A model generated the notes under the pieces. It worked only from the letters and a program-made list of their open reading frames with translations. It had not been told where the DNA came from and ran no database searches. Below, piece after piece: positions 1-7,644 of a DNA stretch of 32,662 nucleotides (position 1 is the stretch's first letter; the number at the start of each line of letters is the position of its first letter). This stretch comes from an uncultured bacterium. GTDB lineage: Bacteria; Actinomycetota; Actinomycetes; S36-B12. The position numbers and the translations under genes are program-made. The stretch lies in contig CAINMH010000008.1 in the NCBI GenBank assembly GCA_903850745.1, forward strand, positions 1 to 32,662, in the 5' to 3' direction.

Positions 1-548
1 GCATCGCGAACGGCCTTCAAGAGGCGATCCACGATGAGCGGAGCAAGGCCGAGCGACAACTCGTCCGCGAGAAGCAGTCGCGGCTCACGGGCGAGGGCAC
101 GTCCAAGCGTGAGCATCTGCTGCTCTCCACCGGAAAGCAGACCGGCACGGACTCCGATGCGCTTTTCCAATTCGGGGAAGAACTCAAGAACAGCCTGTGG
201 CTCAATGCCGGCGAGACGAATATTGTCACGCAACGAAATCGACTTGATAACGGAACGCTCTTCAGTGACGTACGACAATCCGGCGCGTGCGCGGCGATGT
301 AGGCCAGCAACAGTGACTTCGCCAAACATCTCTACGGATCCCGACATGATCGGAAGCACACCCGAGAGACCCATCAACGTGGTGGTCTTGCCAGCACCAT
401 TGGGGCCAAGAACACACACCACTTGACCTGACTGAACCTCAAAGTTCAGGTCACGAACGACAGGCTGACCGACGTAGCCGACCGAAATATTGTCGGCCTT
501 AAGAACGACGGTGCCCTTGACGCTTTCGGCGAAAGCCTTCTTGCTCAT
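1..548 (-). CDS. livF: Branched-chain amino-acid ABC transporter ATP-binding protein LivF (3' end cut by window)
   Basis: This is the second ATPase of a LivFGHMK-type importer, powering uptake of branched-chain amino acids or related amides at the cytoplasmic face of the membrane. About 182 residues are visible; the C-terminus lies beyond base 1. Walker A GPNGAGKT is at residues 48-55, the signature LSGGEQQ at about 138-144, and Walker B LLLADE at about 158-163. The Glu after the Walker B Asp and the 'LSLGLAP' stretch are typical of LivF rather than LivG. The ATG start overlaps the stop codon of the upstream permease/LivG fusion by the four bases ATGA (545-548), which suggests translational coupling in one operon. 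The family is clear; the exact substrate cannot be read from the sequence. Confidence 0.93.
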   Translation of the reverse strand, partial: MSKKAFAESVKGTVVLKADNISVGYVGQPVVRDLNFEVQSGQVVCVLGPNGAGKTTTLMGLSGVLPIMSGSVEMFGEVTVAGLHRRARAGLSYVTEERSVIKSISLRDNIRLAGIEPQAVLEFFPELEKRIGVRAGLLSGGEQQMLTLGRALAREPRLLLADELSLGLAPLIVDRLLKAVRD

Positions 549-3500
549 GCGTGCTCCTCCGACTTGATCGCTGCCTGCGCATTGGCGGCCTGTTCGGGAT
601 CTTCTTGGCCTAGGTACGCCGCGATCACTGCCGGATCGTTGCGCACCTCGTTTGGTGTGCCATGGCTGATCTTGCTACCGAAGTCAAGAACCACGACCTC
701 GTTGCAGACCGACATAACGAAGTTGACGTCGTGTTCGACGAGCAGAATCGCCATGCCCCAATCGTCTGCAAGACGCTTGACCAGCTTCGCGAGTTCGCGA
801 CTCTCCGACTCGTTGAGACCAGCAGCTGGCTCATCGAGCAAGAGCACGCTGGGCTGAGCTGCCACGGCACGGGCGATCGCAAGAAGTCGACGCTTGCCAT
901 AAGACAGATCGTCCACACCTCGGCCAAGGTCACCCTCAAGATCAAACTCACGAATGGCGCTGATAGTAGTCGCCGTGAGTTTTGCTTCCTTTGGATAGAA
1001 AAGGTCTCTCAGGTACGACACGAAGTCACGCGGATCGCTGGCTGCTTTCAGGTTATCGATGACCGAGCAGTCTTCAAACAACTCGAGTGCCTGGAAGGAA
1101 CGACCGACTCCCGCACGAGCACGCTTGGTAGTCGACCAAGACGAGACATCCTGCCCATCAAGCAGGATTGCTCCTTCGGAGATCTTCGTGAAGCCGGTGA
1201 CTGCATCGATGAATGACGTCTTGCCTGCGCCGTTCGGTCCGATGAGGCCGGTGATCTGACCCGGACGTACGAAGAGGTCGACGGTATTGACGGCCGTGGT
1301 ACCGCCATAACGGACCGTGATGCCGCGTGCCTCGAGTGTGCGCGGTCGCACTTTTTCGACCTCTCCCATCTGTGTGGGAAGGTCATAATTTGGCGGTAGT
1401 TCCGTGCGTCCGAATGCCCAGAAGAGAATCGCGCCGACAGCCAGCAAGCCTGCCAAGAACCACGAGCTCTGAATGCCGCCGTAGACCACACCCGCGGCCG
1501 TCAGGAGCACCGCGACAATCGTGAGGACCACGCGACCGGACTTGGCTGCAGGGATAGTGCGAACAATCTTGATGACGGCAAGCACGAAAATCGCTACCGA
1601 GACTGTCCACATGGTGAGGACGTAGAAGAAGATTGCGCCAAGCACAGCCTCTCCTACGACAAACATCACGGTGCGCACGACCGCGCTGGTGCGAGCGCGA
1701 ATAATTGCCACCACATAGGTCAACTGCGCAACAAAGATTGCAATCACAGCCATCTTGTTATCTTCAAGGCCCAGATAAACCAACGACGCTGCGGTCGGAA
1801 TGGCCATACCCAGAATCGACAACCACACATTGAATTCTCGATGGCGCCAAGCGATCATCGCCATCACCGGCACTTGACCCATGAGTAGCAATGGAGCTGC
1901 TTCGGGAACCTGACCGGCGAAATACAAAATCGCCGCCAGCAGCGTCGGAAGCAAAAGTGCGATGCCTTCCTGAACCATGCTGATCTTGTCTCCACGCTGG
2001 ACACCCCAGACGGAAACGGCAAGCCCAAACAGGATTAGGCCGTAGGCCGTGAATGCGACGCGACCTTCGTTTGTTGAGGCATTAGTGGCGTAGAGGATGA
2101 CGGCACCAATGATGGGAATGAACAAGCCAATTCGCACCATCGAGCTGCGATTGAACGGAGCCTTCTCCAACAAAATCATTGTGGCGACCATCTGAGAAAT
2201 GATCACGACGAGGAACAAGGTGATGAGGAAGCTCGTGGACCAGGTGGGCGGCTTATGGCCGTTCAACCAGAGAAGGATTCCTAAAGTTAGTAGTCCCAGA
2301 ATGATTCGTGTCGCCAAGCCTGCCAAATCGCGCCGCCTCATACCGACGGCAGTGGAGGACAGAATCAAGGCGATAGCAAACCAGCAGAAGTTGCCCCAGT
2401 CAGCCTGCGGGACGAAGAGAATGATGCCCACTACTAGGAACAATCCAACAACAGGAACCGCGAGTCGCTTGCCGACGGGACCGCCAGTCTTCAGGAAGCC
2501 CCTCACCATCTTTGCCTGACCCGAAGTCTCGGCTGCGATGCCGTCCTGGTTGAGCAGAACCATGATGAGCAGACCGACGCCGCCGATAAGTGGAATCCAT
2601 GCTTTGACGTCACCGAGTTGCAACAGTGTTTGGCTGTTGAGCCCGCCGTCAAACAGCGTGCCACCCAGCACCGATCCGGCGAGGTAGCCAATGCCACCGA
2701 TCATCGCATCTGCGATCAAGATGATCGATCCGAAGTTGCTGTACTCGGCGTACGAGGGGGCGCTGTTGCGGAACAGATAGAAGATACCGCCGACACCCGC
2801 GATGCCCGCGGCAATGGTGAATGCGTAGAGCTTCGCACTGCGCACGTTGATGCCCAGCGCAGCAGCAGCTCGTTCGTTTGCTCGCACGGCCAGCAGTCGA
2901 CGCCCCACACGTCCACGACGGACGTTGCTGACCAAGATGAGCATCAGTACGAGGGCGATCATGACCACGATCGTGTAATTCTGCGGAGTGTCCGGCGAGG
3001 TGGACAAGAAGTTCCAACCGAAGATCGAGGGCGGCGGCATGCTTCCGGGGTTGAGTCCACCTGTCCAGTTCTGGTTCTTGAACAACACCAGTTCCAAGGT
3101 GGTACCCAGACCTAGAGTCAGAATCGCGAGGCTGATACCTCGGGTGCGAATTGCCGGAATCGCAAATATGGCACCAAGAACGAGGACCGCAATAATGCCG
3201 ACGGCAAGCACCACAAGGAACGGGTAGTCGAATTGCGGATTTGACTCGTTACGGAATGGCCAACCGGTTGCCGCGAGTCTGCCAGCCACAAAGGCGGCGA
3301 AGATGGCTAACGCAAACTGCGCTAGCGACAACTGACCCGCATAACCGGTCAACACCACAATCGACAGGATCATGATTGCAACCGCCATGGTGACGGTGTA
3401 GGCGTTCAACCACTGCGGGGTGACAGTCCACATGGCCACAAGCAGGAGAGCAAGCGCGGGGACAATCCAGTTCCAGCGAAGTTTGCCCAGGCCCACGGAT

Positions 3501-4390
3501 GGAAGGCGTTGGAGAATGTAGTCGCGCTGCGGAATGCCCTGGCCACGCACCATCATCCACACGACGATGAAAATGAGCGGAACCGCTTTGCCAATGTCGC
3601 CGATGCTGGTGATCCACGAGTTCACAAGGGTTTGGACCACACCCATGACGAGGCCAGTCAGCAAGGCAATCGGGAACGAGCGGAAGGACGCGACCAGCGC
3701 GACCGAGGTTGCCGCCAGGACGAGGTCGCTGAAGACGCCCGGGCGCAAGCCGACATTGGACTGCACGATAAGGATTGCCGCGAGGCCTGCGAGCGCACTA
3801 CCAATGGCCCAGTTCAGGACAGCGATGGTGTTAGGTGACCACCCCAATGACGCGGCAACTGTCTCATTCTCAGCAACGGCTGTGGTGCCAAGGCCGAAGC
3901 GGGTGTACTTGTAAAAGAGCCACAAGAGAATGGTCACGATGATTGCGATGCCGAGAAGAATCAAGCGATCGGGGTTGATACTGATCGTGTCAGTGATGGG
4001 TACGGGCTTATTCGGGAAATTGCTGGGCCACTGACGGATGGTCGAGTTGAAGATCAGAATAATCAACGCCTGAAGCGTGAGCATCACACCCAGAGTCGCG
4101 ATTATTCGAACGAGTGGCGATCGCTTGCGAAGTGGGCGCATCACGAGGAGCTGCACCACAACGCCGATCAGGGCGGATGTTGTCACGCCGATAATCAGAA
4201 CAGCCCAGAACGGGACCTTATTGTTGACGTTGAGCGTCCAGGCTACATAGGCGCCGACCATGCCAATGGCGCCTAGGCCAAGGTTAAGGACACCTGACCC
4301 ACGGAAGATAGTGATGAGGCCCTGCGCGCAGAGCACATAGATGGCTCCGACGCCTAGGCCAATGAGCAGGGTCCTGATCAGATCTTCCAC
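545..4390 (-). CDS. Fused LivH-LivM permease, extra ~14-helix membrane segment and LivG ATPase (1281 aa)
   Basis: One uninterrupted reading frame carries what are normally three proteins of a branched-chain amino-acid importer. Residues 1-285 are a LivH-type permease (GVLNLGLGAIGMVGAY near the start). Residues about 305-615 are LivM-type (TGYAGQLSLAQFA; the RANERAAAALGI cytoplasmic loop at 503-514). Residues about 640-995 form about 14 further hydrophobic helices that I do not recognise and that LivM proteins lack. Residues 1016-1265 are LivG: Walker A GPNGAGKT 1051-1058, signature LSYGKRR 1162-1168, Walker B SVLLLDEP 1181-1188, H-loop VEHD 1218-1221. The start is GTG with a GGAG-containing sequence upstream. 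It follows the binding protein after a strong hairpin and overlaps livF by ATGA. LivM-LivG fusions are known to me; adding LivH and the extra segment is unusual. A fusion created by assembly error is unlikely because frame and motifs stay intact throughout. Confidence 0.93.
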   Translation of the reverse strand: MEDLIRTLLIGLGVGAIYVLCAQGLITIFRGSGVLNLGLGAIGMVGAYVAWTLNVNNKVPFWAVLIIGVTTSALIGVVVQLLVMRPLRKRSPLVRIIATLGVMLTLQALIILIFNSTIRQWPSNFPNKPVPITDTISINPDRLILLGIAIIVTILLWLFYKYTRFGLGTTAVAENETVAASLGWSPNTIAVLNWAIGSALAGLAAILIVQSNVGLRPGVFSDLVLAATSVALVASFRSFPIALLTGLVMGVVQTLVNSWITSIGDIGKAVPLIFIVVWMMVRGQGIPQRDYILQRLPSVGLGKLRWNWIVPALALLLVAMWTVTPQWLNAYTVTMAVAIMILSIVVLTGYAGQLSLAQFALAIFAAFVAGRLAATGWPFRNESNPQFDYPFLVVLAVGIIAVLVLGAIFAIPAIRTRGISLAILTLGLGTTLELVLFKNQNWTGGLNPGSMPPPSIFGWNFLSTSPDTPQNYTIVVMIALVLMLILVSNVRRGRVGRRLLAVRANERAAAALGINVRSAKLYAFTIAAGIAGVGGIFYLFRNSAPSYAEYSNFGSIILIADAMIGGIGYLAGSVLGGTLFDGGLNSQTLLQLGDVKAWIPLIGGVGLLIMVLLNQDGIAAETSGQAKMVRGFLKTGGPVGKRLAVPVVGLFLVVGIILFVPQADWGNFCWFAIALILSSTAVGMRRRDLAGLATRIILGLLTLGILLWLNGHKPPTWSTSFLITLFLVVIISQMVATMILLEKAPFNRSSMVRIGLFIPIIGAVILYATNASTNEGRVAFTAYGLILFGLAVSVWGVQRGDKISMVQEGIALLLPTLLAAILYFAGQVPEAAPLLLMGQVPVMAMIAWRHREFNVWLSILGMAIPTAASLVYLGLEDNKMAVIAIFVAQLTYVVAIIRARTSAVVRTVMFVVGEAVLGAIFFYVLTMWTVSVAIFVLAVIKIVRTIPAAKSGRVVLTIVAVLLTAAGVVYGGIQSSWFLAGLLAVGAILFWAFGRTELPPNYDLPTQMGEVEKVRPRTLEARGITVRYGGTTAVNTVDLFVRPGQITGLIGPNGAGKTSFIDAVTGFTKISEGAILLDGQDVSSWSTTKRARAGVGRSFQALELFEDCSVIDNLKAASDPRDFVSYLRDLFYPKEAKLTATTISAIREFDLEGDLGRGVDDLSYGKRRLLAIARAVAAQPSVLLLDEPAAGLNESESRELAKLVKRLADDWGMAILLVEHDVNFVMSVCNEVVVLDFGSKISHGTPNEVRNDPAVIAAYLGQEDPEQAANAQAAIKSEEHA

Positions 4391-4470
4391 GTCGACCTAC
4401 TCCAAAAGTTTCGGGGCGCATAAGCGCGGGAGAGGGAGAAAACTTCGTATCGCAAACCTACCCTAGAGAA

Positions 4471-4506
4471 CTCTGTGGGGTCCGGAAAATCCCGGACCCC
4501 ACAGAG
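4471..4506 (-). terminator. Perfect 15-bp hairpin between the binding protein and permease genes
   Basis: CTCTGTGGGGTCCGG (4471-4485) pairs perfectly with CCGGACCCCACAGAG (4492-4506) around a 6-base loop. It lies 24 bases after the stop of the binding-protein gene and before the permease start at 4390. On the minus strand it is followed only by a short pyrimidine-rich stretch, so it is either a partial terminator or an mRNA-stabilising stem. Either would let the binding protein be made in excess over the membrane parts, a common arrangement in ABC importer operons. Confidence 0.7.
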
Positions 4507-4530
4507 GTAGAACTAGTAAATCTGGTTCAA

Positions 4531-5844
4531 CTAGCTGGCGATGATCGGTCCGACGTTGTCGAACGCGTCACAGGCACCAAGTGGCTCAATTGCGCCACCC
4601 TTGATCGTGGAGTACACGACCGAGGTGTTGAACATGCGGGTGAATGCGCCACCGAGTGCCTCAGAGAAGTCCTCCGAGAAGTTCACGTCGGGGACCATTC
4701 CGGGCAGGTTGATGACAGCAGTCGGAGCTGCCTTCAGGAACGTGGCGGCATCAATGCCGACACCCACCTTGTCACCGAGCTGCTTGAACGCCATGTAGGC
4801 AGTCCATGTACCCAAGCCACCGAGGCTGTTGTAGTCCTCGGTCGTAGGTGCCTGAGTGTCAGTGAGCGCCTGACGGTAGCTGTCCCATGCGGGGCAAGAG
4901 ATATCGGGGTATGCACCCACGATGATCGAGCCTTCGAGGGTCGCCTCATTGCCGACGAGCACCTTGCTGTCCAAGTTGCCCTGCGGTCCGAAGATGGTTA
5001 CGCCCTGCGGAGCAGCAGCGTTCCATGCTGGCATGAATGCAAGCCACGACGTCTCAGTCACAACGCCGAGGATGCAGTCAGTGCCGCCCTTGATCGATTC
5101 TGCTACCTGCGGTGCGTAGTCAGTTGCGGTCGCAGGAAGAACCGTGAACTCCGGATCCAATGCGGTGAAGCCGATGTTGGTGGCGGCAGCCTGAAGAACT
5201 CCGAAGAAGCCCTCAGCGCCCTGGATGATGACGGCATGTGCCTTCTTGCAGCCGATCTCCTGAGCCTTCTTGATGAAGCCAACGCCGTACATCTGATGTG
5301 AACCGAGCGGGAACGCGATCTTGCTCTGGAACTCATTGGTGCCGAGCATGCAGCATGCGCCGAAGTAGGCGATGCCGGCGGGCTCGAGAATGTCGATGCT
5401 GGCATCCGGGAAGAAGTCGAACGAGCCGACAACTGCCACGACCTTCTCCTGCACAGCCTGACGCGTGCAGTTCGCGACGCCTTCAGCAGTGCCCTGGGCA
5501 TCACAATTGATGACCTGAATCGGACGCGTGCCAACGCCACCGTTCTTGTTGATGTAATCCTGCGCGGCTGTCGCCGTGTAGTGGATCATGGGGAAGACGG
5601 AGCCCTGTGAGTTGATGTCCGCAATGGTCATCACCTTGACGGGATCGCCTACGGGTGCGGGAGCAGAGCTCGTGGTCGGAGCAGCGCTCGTGGTGGGGGC
5701 CGGAGCAGCCGAGGTGCTGCTGCTGCCGCCGCCGGAGCTGCCACAGGCAGCGAGAACGAGGGCCGCAGATGCCGCGACGGCTGCAGTCAGCCAAATGCCG
5801 CGACGACGGCGGGACTCGGTCCCGTTTGGTCGTGCTTCAGTCAT
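4531..5844 (-). CDS. ABC transporter substrate-binding lipoprotein, type 1 periplasmic-binding fold (LivK-like)
   Basis: The 437-residue product is the extracytoplasmic ligand-binding partner of the downstream Liv-type importer. It starts with a basic N-region (SRRRRG), a hydrophobic stretch and a lipobox LVLAAC with Cys34, so it should be lipid-anchored. A Ser/Ala/Pro/Thr linker follows to about residue 55, then a Peripla_BP_6-type ligand-binding domain ('KVMTIADINSQGS', 'NCDAQGTAEGVANC', 'VAVVGSFDFFPD'). The start chosen is the ATG at 5844, preceded by GGAGGG at good spacing; an upstream in-frame start at 5973 would add 43 residues before the signal peptide and has no such site. It is the first gene of the operon. 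The ligand could be Leu/Ile/Val, urea or short amides; this is not decidable from sequence. Confidence 0.9.
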   Translation of the reverse strand: MTEARPNGTESRRRRGIWLTAAVAASAALVLAACGSSGGGSSSTSAAPAPTTSAAPTTSSAPAPVGDPVKVMTIADINSQGSVFPMIHYTATAAQDYINKNGGVGTRPIQVINCDAQGTAEGVANCTRQAVQEKVVAVVGSFDFFPDASIDILEPAGIAYFGACCMLGTNEFQSKIAFPLGSHQMYGVGFIKKAQEIGCKKAHAVIIQGAEGFFGVLQAAATNIGFTALDPEFTVLPATATDYAPQVAESIKGGTDCILGVVTETSWLAFMPAWNAAAPQGVTIFGPQGNLDSKVLVGNEATLEGSIIVGAYPDISCPAWDSYRQALTDTQAPTTEDYNSLGGLGTWTAYMAFKQLGDKVGVGIDAATFLKAAPTAVINLPGMVPDVNFSEDFSEALGGAFTRMFNTSVVYSTIKGGAIEPLGACDAFDNVGPIIAS

Positions 5845-5925
5845 TGAGAACCCTCCAGAAGTGTGCAGCCGCCGGAGTGACGGCTTGCCGGGTGGTAAGT
5901 AGACATTCGTCGGACGTATGGAGAT

Positions 5926-5931
5926 TGTCAA
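5926..5931 (-). promoter_or_regulatory. Possible -35 element of the amino-acid importer operon
   Basis: TTGACA is present on the minus strand 82 bases upstream of the binding-protein start codon. No good -10 match sits at 16-18 bases from it, so the promoter call is weak. The rest of 5845-6090 holds no gene. It also has a small inverted repeat, GTTAC (6000-6004) and GTAAC (6011-6015), that could be an operator. Confidence 0.25.
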
Positions 5932-6090
5932 GTACTTTGACCCACCCTGAGACCAAGTTGGTACAAATGACACAGGTACATGAGGGAATCACGGGGAAAG
6001 TTACCCATAAGTAACATCTGTGGTGAAGGTAAACAATTGGTCGGATGTTTCACATTCAAGGCGTGACGTGGCCCATATCTTGACTCTGAG

Positions 6091-6591
6091 TCACTTTGGC
6101 AGGTGGCGGAACACGGTGCCGTAGGCCCCCGCATGGAACACGAGCGGGTCGCCCCCAGCCTCGACCGCTAGGTGGTCCACCCGACCGATCACGATGTCGT
6201 GGTCCCCGGCCTCGACAATTTGCTCTGTAGTGCAGTCGATATAGGCGACACAGCCCGAAACCACGGGCAAGCCCGTCGGCGAAAGCCGCCACTCGAACCC
6301 GGCGAACTTCTCAGTTTCGCGTAAGGCGACACTCGCGCTCACTTCGTCTTGATGGTGCGCGAGCACATTGACGCCAAAACGGGGACCACTAGCGCGGAGC
6401 CGTGCCCACGACCGTGACTTTTTCTCCGGAAGAAACGCGACCAGTGGAGGATCTAACGAGACTGACGTAAACGACCCCACCGTCATACCCAACGGGGAGC
6501 CGTCAGGTGCGATAGCGGTTATCACGACGACACCCGTGGGGAAATGGCCTAAGACCTCGCGGAATTTTGCTGCGTCGATCGACTCACCCAC
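6091..6591 (-). CDS. Flavin reductase-like protein (FMN-binding split barrel)
   Basis: This 166-residue protein matches the flavin reductase-like domain family (HpaC/ActVB type), which uses NAD(P)H to reduce FMN or FAD for partner monooxygenases in the cytoplasm. Diagnostic features are 'FPTGVVVITA' near residue 17, 'GMTVGSFTSVSLDPPLV' at about 35-51, 'FGVNVLAHHQ' in the middle and the terminal 'PLVFHAGAYGTV' segment. Its length is normal for a single-domain member. The GTG start is supported by GGGAGG a few bases upstream. No monooxygenase gene is adjacent, so the partner is unknown. It is separated from the secreted PepSY gene upstream by a terminator hairpin and is probably transcribed alone. 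Confidence 0.88.
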   Translation of the reverse strand: MGESIDAAKFREVLGHFPTGVVVITAIAPDGSPLGMTVGSFTSVSLDPPLVAFLPEKKSRSWARLRASGPRFGVNVLAHHQDEVSASVALRETEKFAGFEWRLSPTGLPVVSGCVAYIDCTTEQIVEAGDHDIVIGRVDHLAVEAGGDPLVFHAGAYGTVFRHLPK

Positions 6592-6701
6592 CAGTGCCTC
6601 CCGAACTTCGTCCTAGTCGGAATTCATTGCCCAAACTCACTAGGCACACGGTATTGCTCCGCAGTCAACGTCGACAAAGCAACCACTTTGGGTCACAAAA
6701 G

Positions 6702-6739
6702 AGTTCGGTCCCCCACCGCACGCGATGGGGGACCGAACT
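6702..6739 (-). terminator. Rho-independent terminator after the PepSY gene
   Basis: A perfect 14-bp stem pairs AGTTCGGTCCCCCA (6702-6715) with TGGGGGACCGAACT (6726-6739) around a 10-base loop. On the minus strand it is followed by CTTTTGTG, a short T run. It lies 11 bases beyond the stop codon of the gene ending at 6750. The plus-strand side also ends in TTTT, so it could work in both directions. Confidence 0.85.
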
Positions 6740-6749
6740 TTTGTAAACG

Positions 6750-7409
6750 TCAGGCGCTGGGTGTGCTTGCGCTCGGAGTTGTTGTGCTTGGCGTTGGTGA
6801 GTTCGGTGCGGCCGGGCCTTCACCGTCTTCGCCGCCAGGACCGCCGTGGCCGGGTCCCTCATGTCCGGGACCGCCCATCGGTCCATGTCCCTCATGACCT
6901 GGCGCTTCGTGTCCTGGCGCTTCGTGTCCCGGTCCTTCGGACCTTGGGCCACCCTGCGGTCCACCGTGAGGTCCGCCATTGGGTCCACAGTCTTTCTCGC
7001 CGGTTACCGCAAAACTAGTGTCGAGGAAAACAACGGCATCTGTGCCATCAGCCTTGATGATGTGCGCTTCGAAGACGCCTTCACCATTGGCGTCCTTCTC
7101 CATACGCTCGATCGTCGCGCCGGGGTACTTCGCCATGACAGCGGCCTCAACCTTTGTCGCTGTGTCGCCGGTAAGCGGCTCTTCAGCGGGACGGTTCATG
7201 TCATGACCATCCGGGGCGCCGGGTCGGTCTGGGGTCTGAGTAGTCCCGTTGGAGTCCTCGCTCTGCTGCGACTGAGATGCGGGTGCAGGGGTAGTGGTGT
7301 TATCAGCAGCTGACGCAAATCCGGTGGCCGCGATAACCGCACCCGTGACTACACCAACAGAGACCAGCCCGACCTTCTGGAGGCGGCTGAGTCGCGATGA
7401 GTACTTCAT
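6750..7409 (-). CDS. Secreted PepSY-domain protein with His/Gly/Pro-rich tail
   Basis: The product has 219 residues. A signal peptide (KYSSRLSRLQK, then a hydrophobic run ending FASA-AD near residue 35) leads to a Thr/Ser/Gln/Pro linker. A PepSY-like alpha/beta domain follows at about 78-138 ('ATKVEAAVMAKYPGATIERM', 'GVFEAHIIKADG', 'VVFLDTSFAVTG'). Residues about 139-199 are low complexity, built from Gly, Pro and His with repeated GPGHE/APGHE units, and the last 20 residues are Ser/Thr/Pro-rich. PepSY domains are linked in other proteins to extracellular regulation; the His-rich tail could bind metal ions, which is inference. AAGGAG precedes the ATG. It is divergent from the CNNM-type membrane genes at 7645. 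Confidence 0.8.
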   Translation of the reverse strand: MKYSSRLSRLQKVGLVSVGVVTGAVIAATGFASAADNTTTPAPASQSQQSEDSNGTTQTPDRPGAPDGHDMNRPAEEPLTGDTATKVEAAVMAKYPGATIERMEKDANGEGVFEAHIIKADGTDAVVFLDTSFAVTGEKDCGPNGGPHGGPQGGPRSEGPGHEAPGHEAPGHEGHGPMGGPGHEGPGHGGPGGEDGEGPAAPNSPTPSTTTPSASTPSA

Positions 7410-7644
7410 GGCTTCTCCTTATTGTCAGGACAGTCATGGTGACCGCCTCTACATAGAGACTGACGGTCGGCCCTGTGCGAATCCCCGGACAAACCTTGGA
7501 GAATCATGCGAACGCGAATTCCACCGCTGGTGCGTGTCTAAAGCCTCCTAGGAAAGGCTTGACCCGAAGGTCTCGTACGGTAGAGGCCTGTAGATCGAGG
7601 CGATCGACGAAAGTCGAGTCGTGCTCGAGGAGGAGTGAGCCGGC

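Noticed and set aside
2618-3115. Open frame on the plus strand opposite the Liv fusion (also 662-1216)
   Set aside because: No recognisable domain, no ribosome-binding site, and composition typical of the antisense of membrane-protein codons.
6612-6644. Inverted repeat CCTAGT...ACTAGG upstream of the flavin reductase gene
   Set aside because: Arms of 6 bases separated by 21 bases are likely by chance; no promoter match supports an operator.
7441-7475. Nested short inverted repeats between the PepSY and CNNM genes, examined as a riboswitch or operator
   Set aside because: Stems of only 5 bp and no match to a riboswitch core I know; the rest of 7410-7644 shows no gene.
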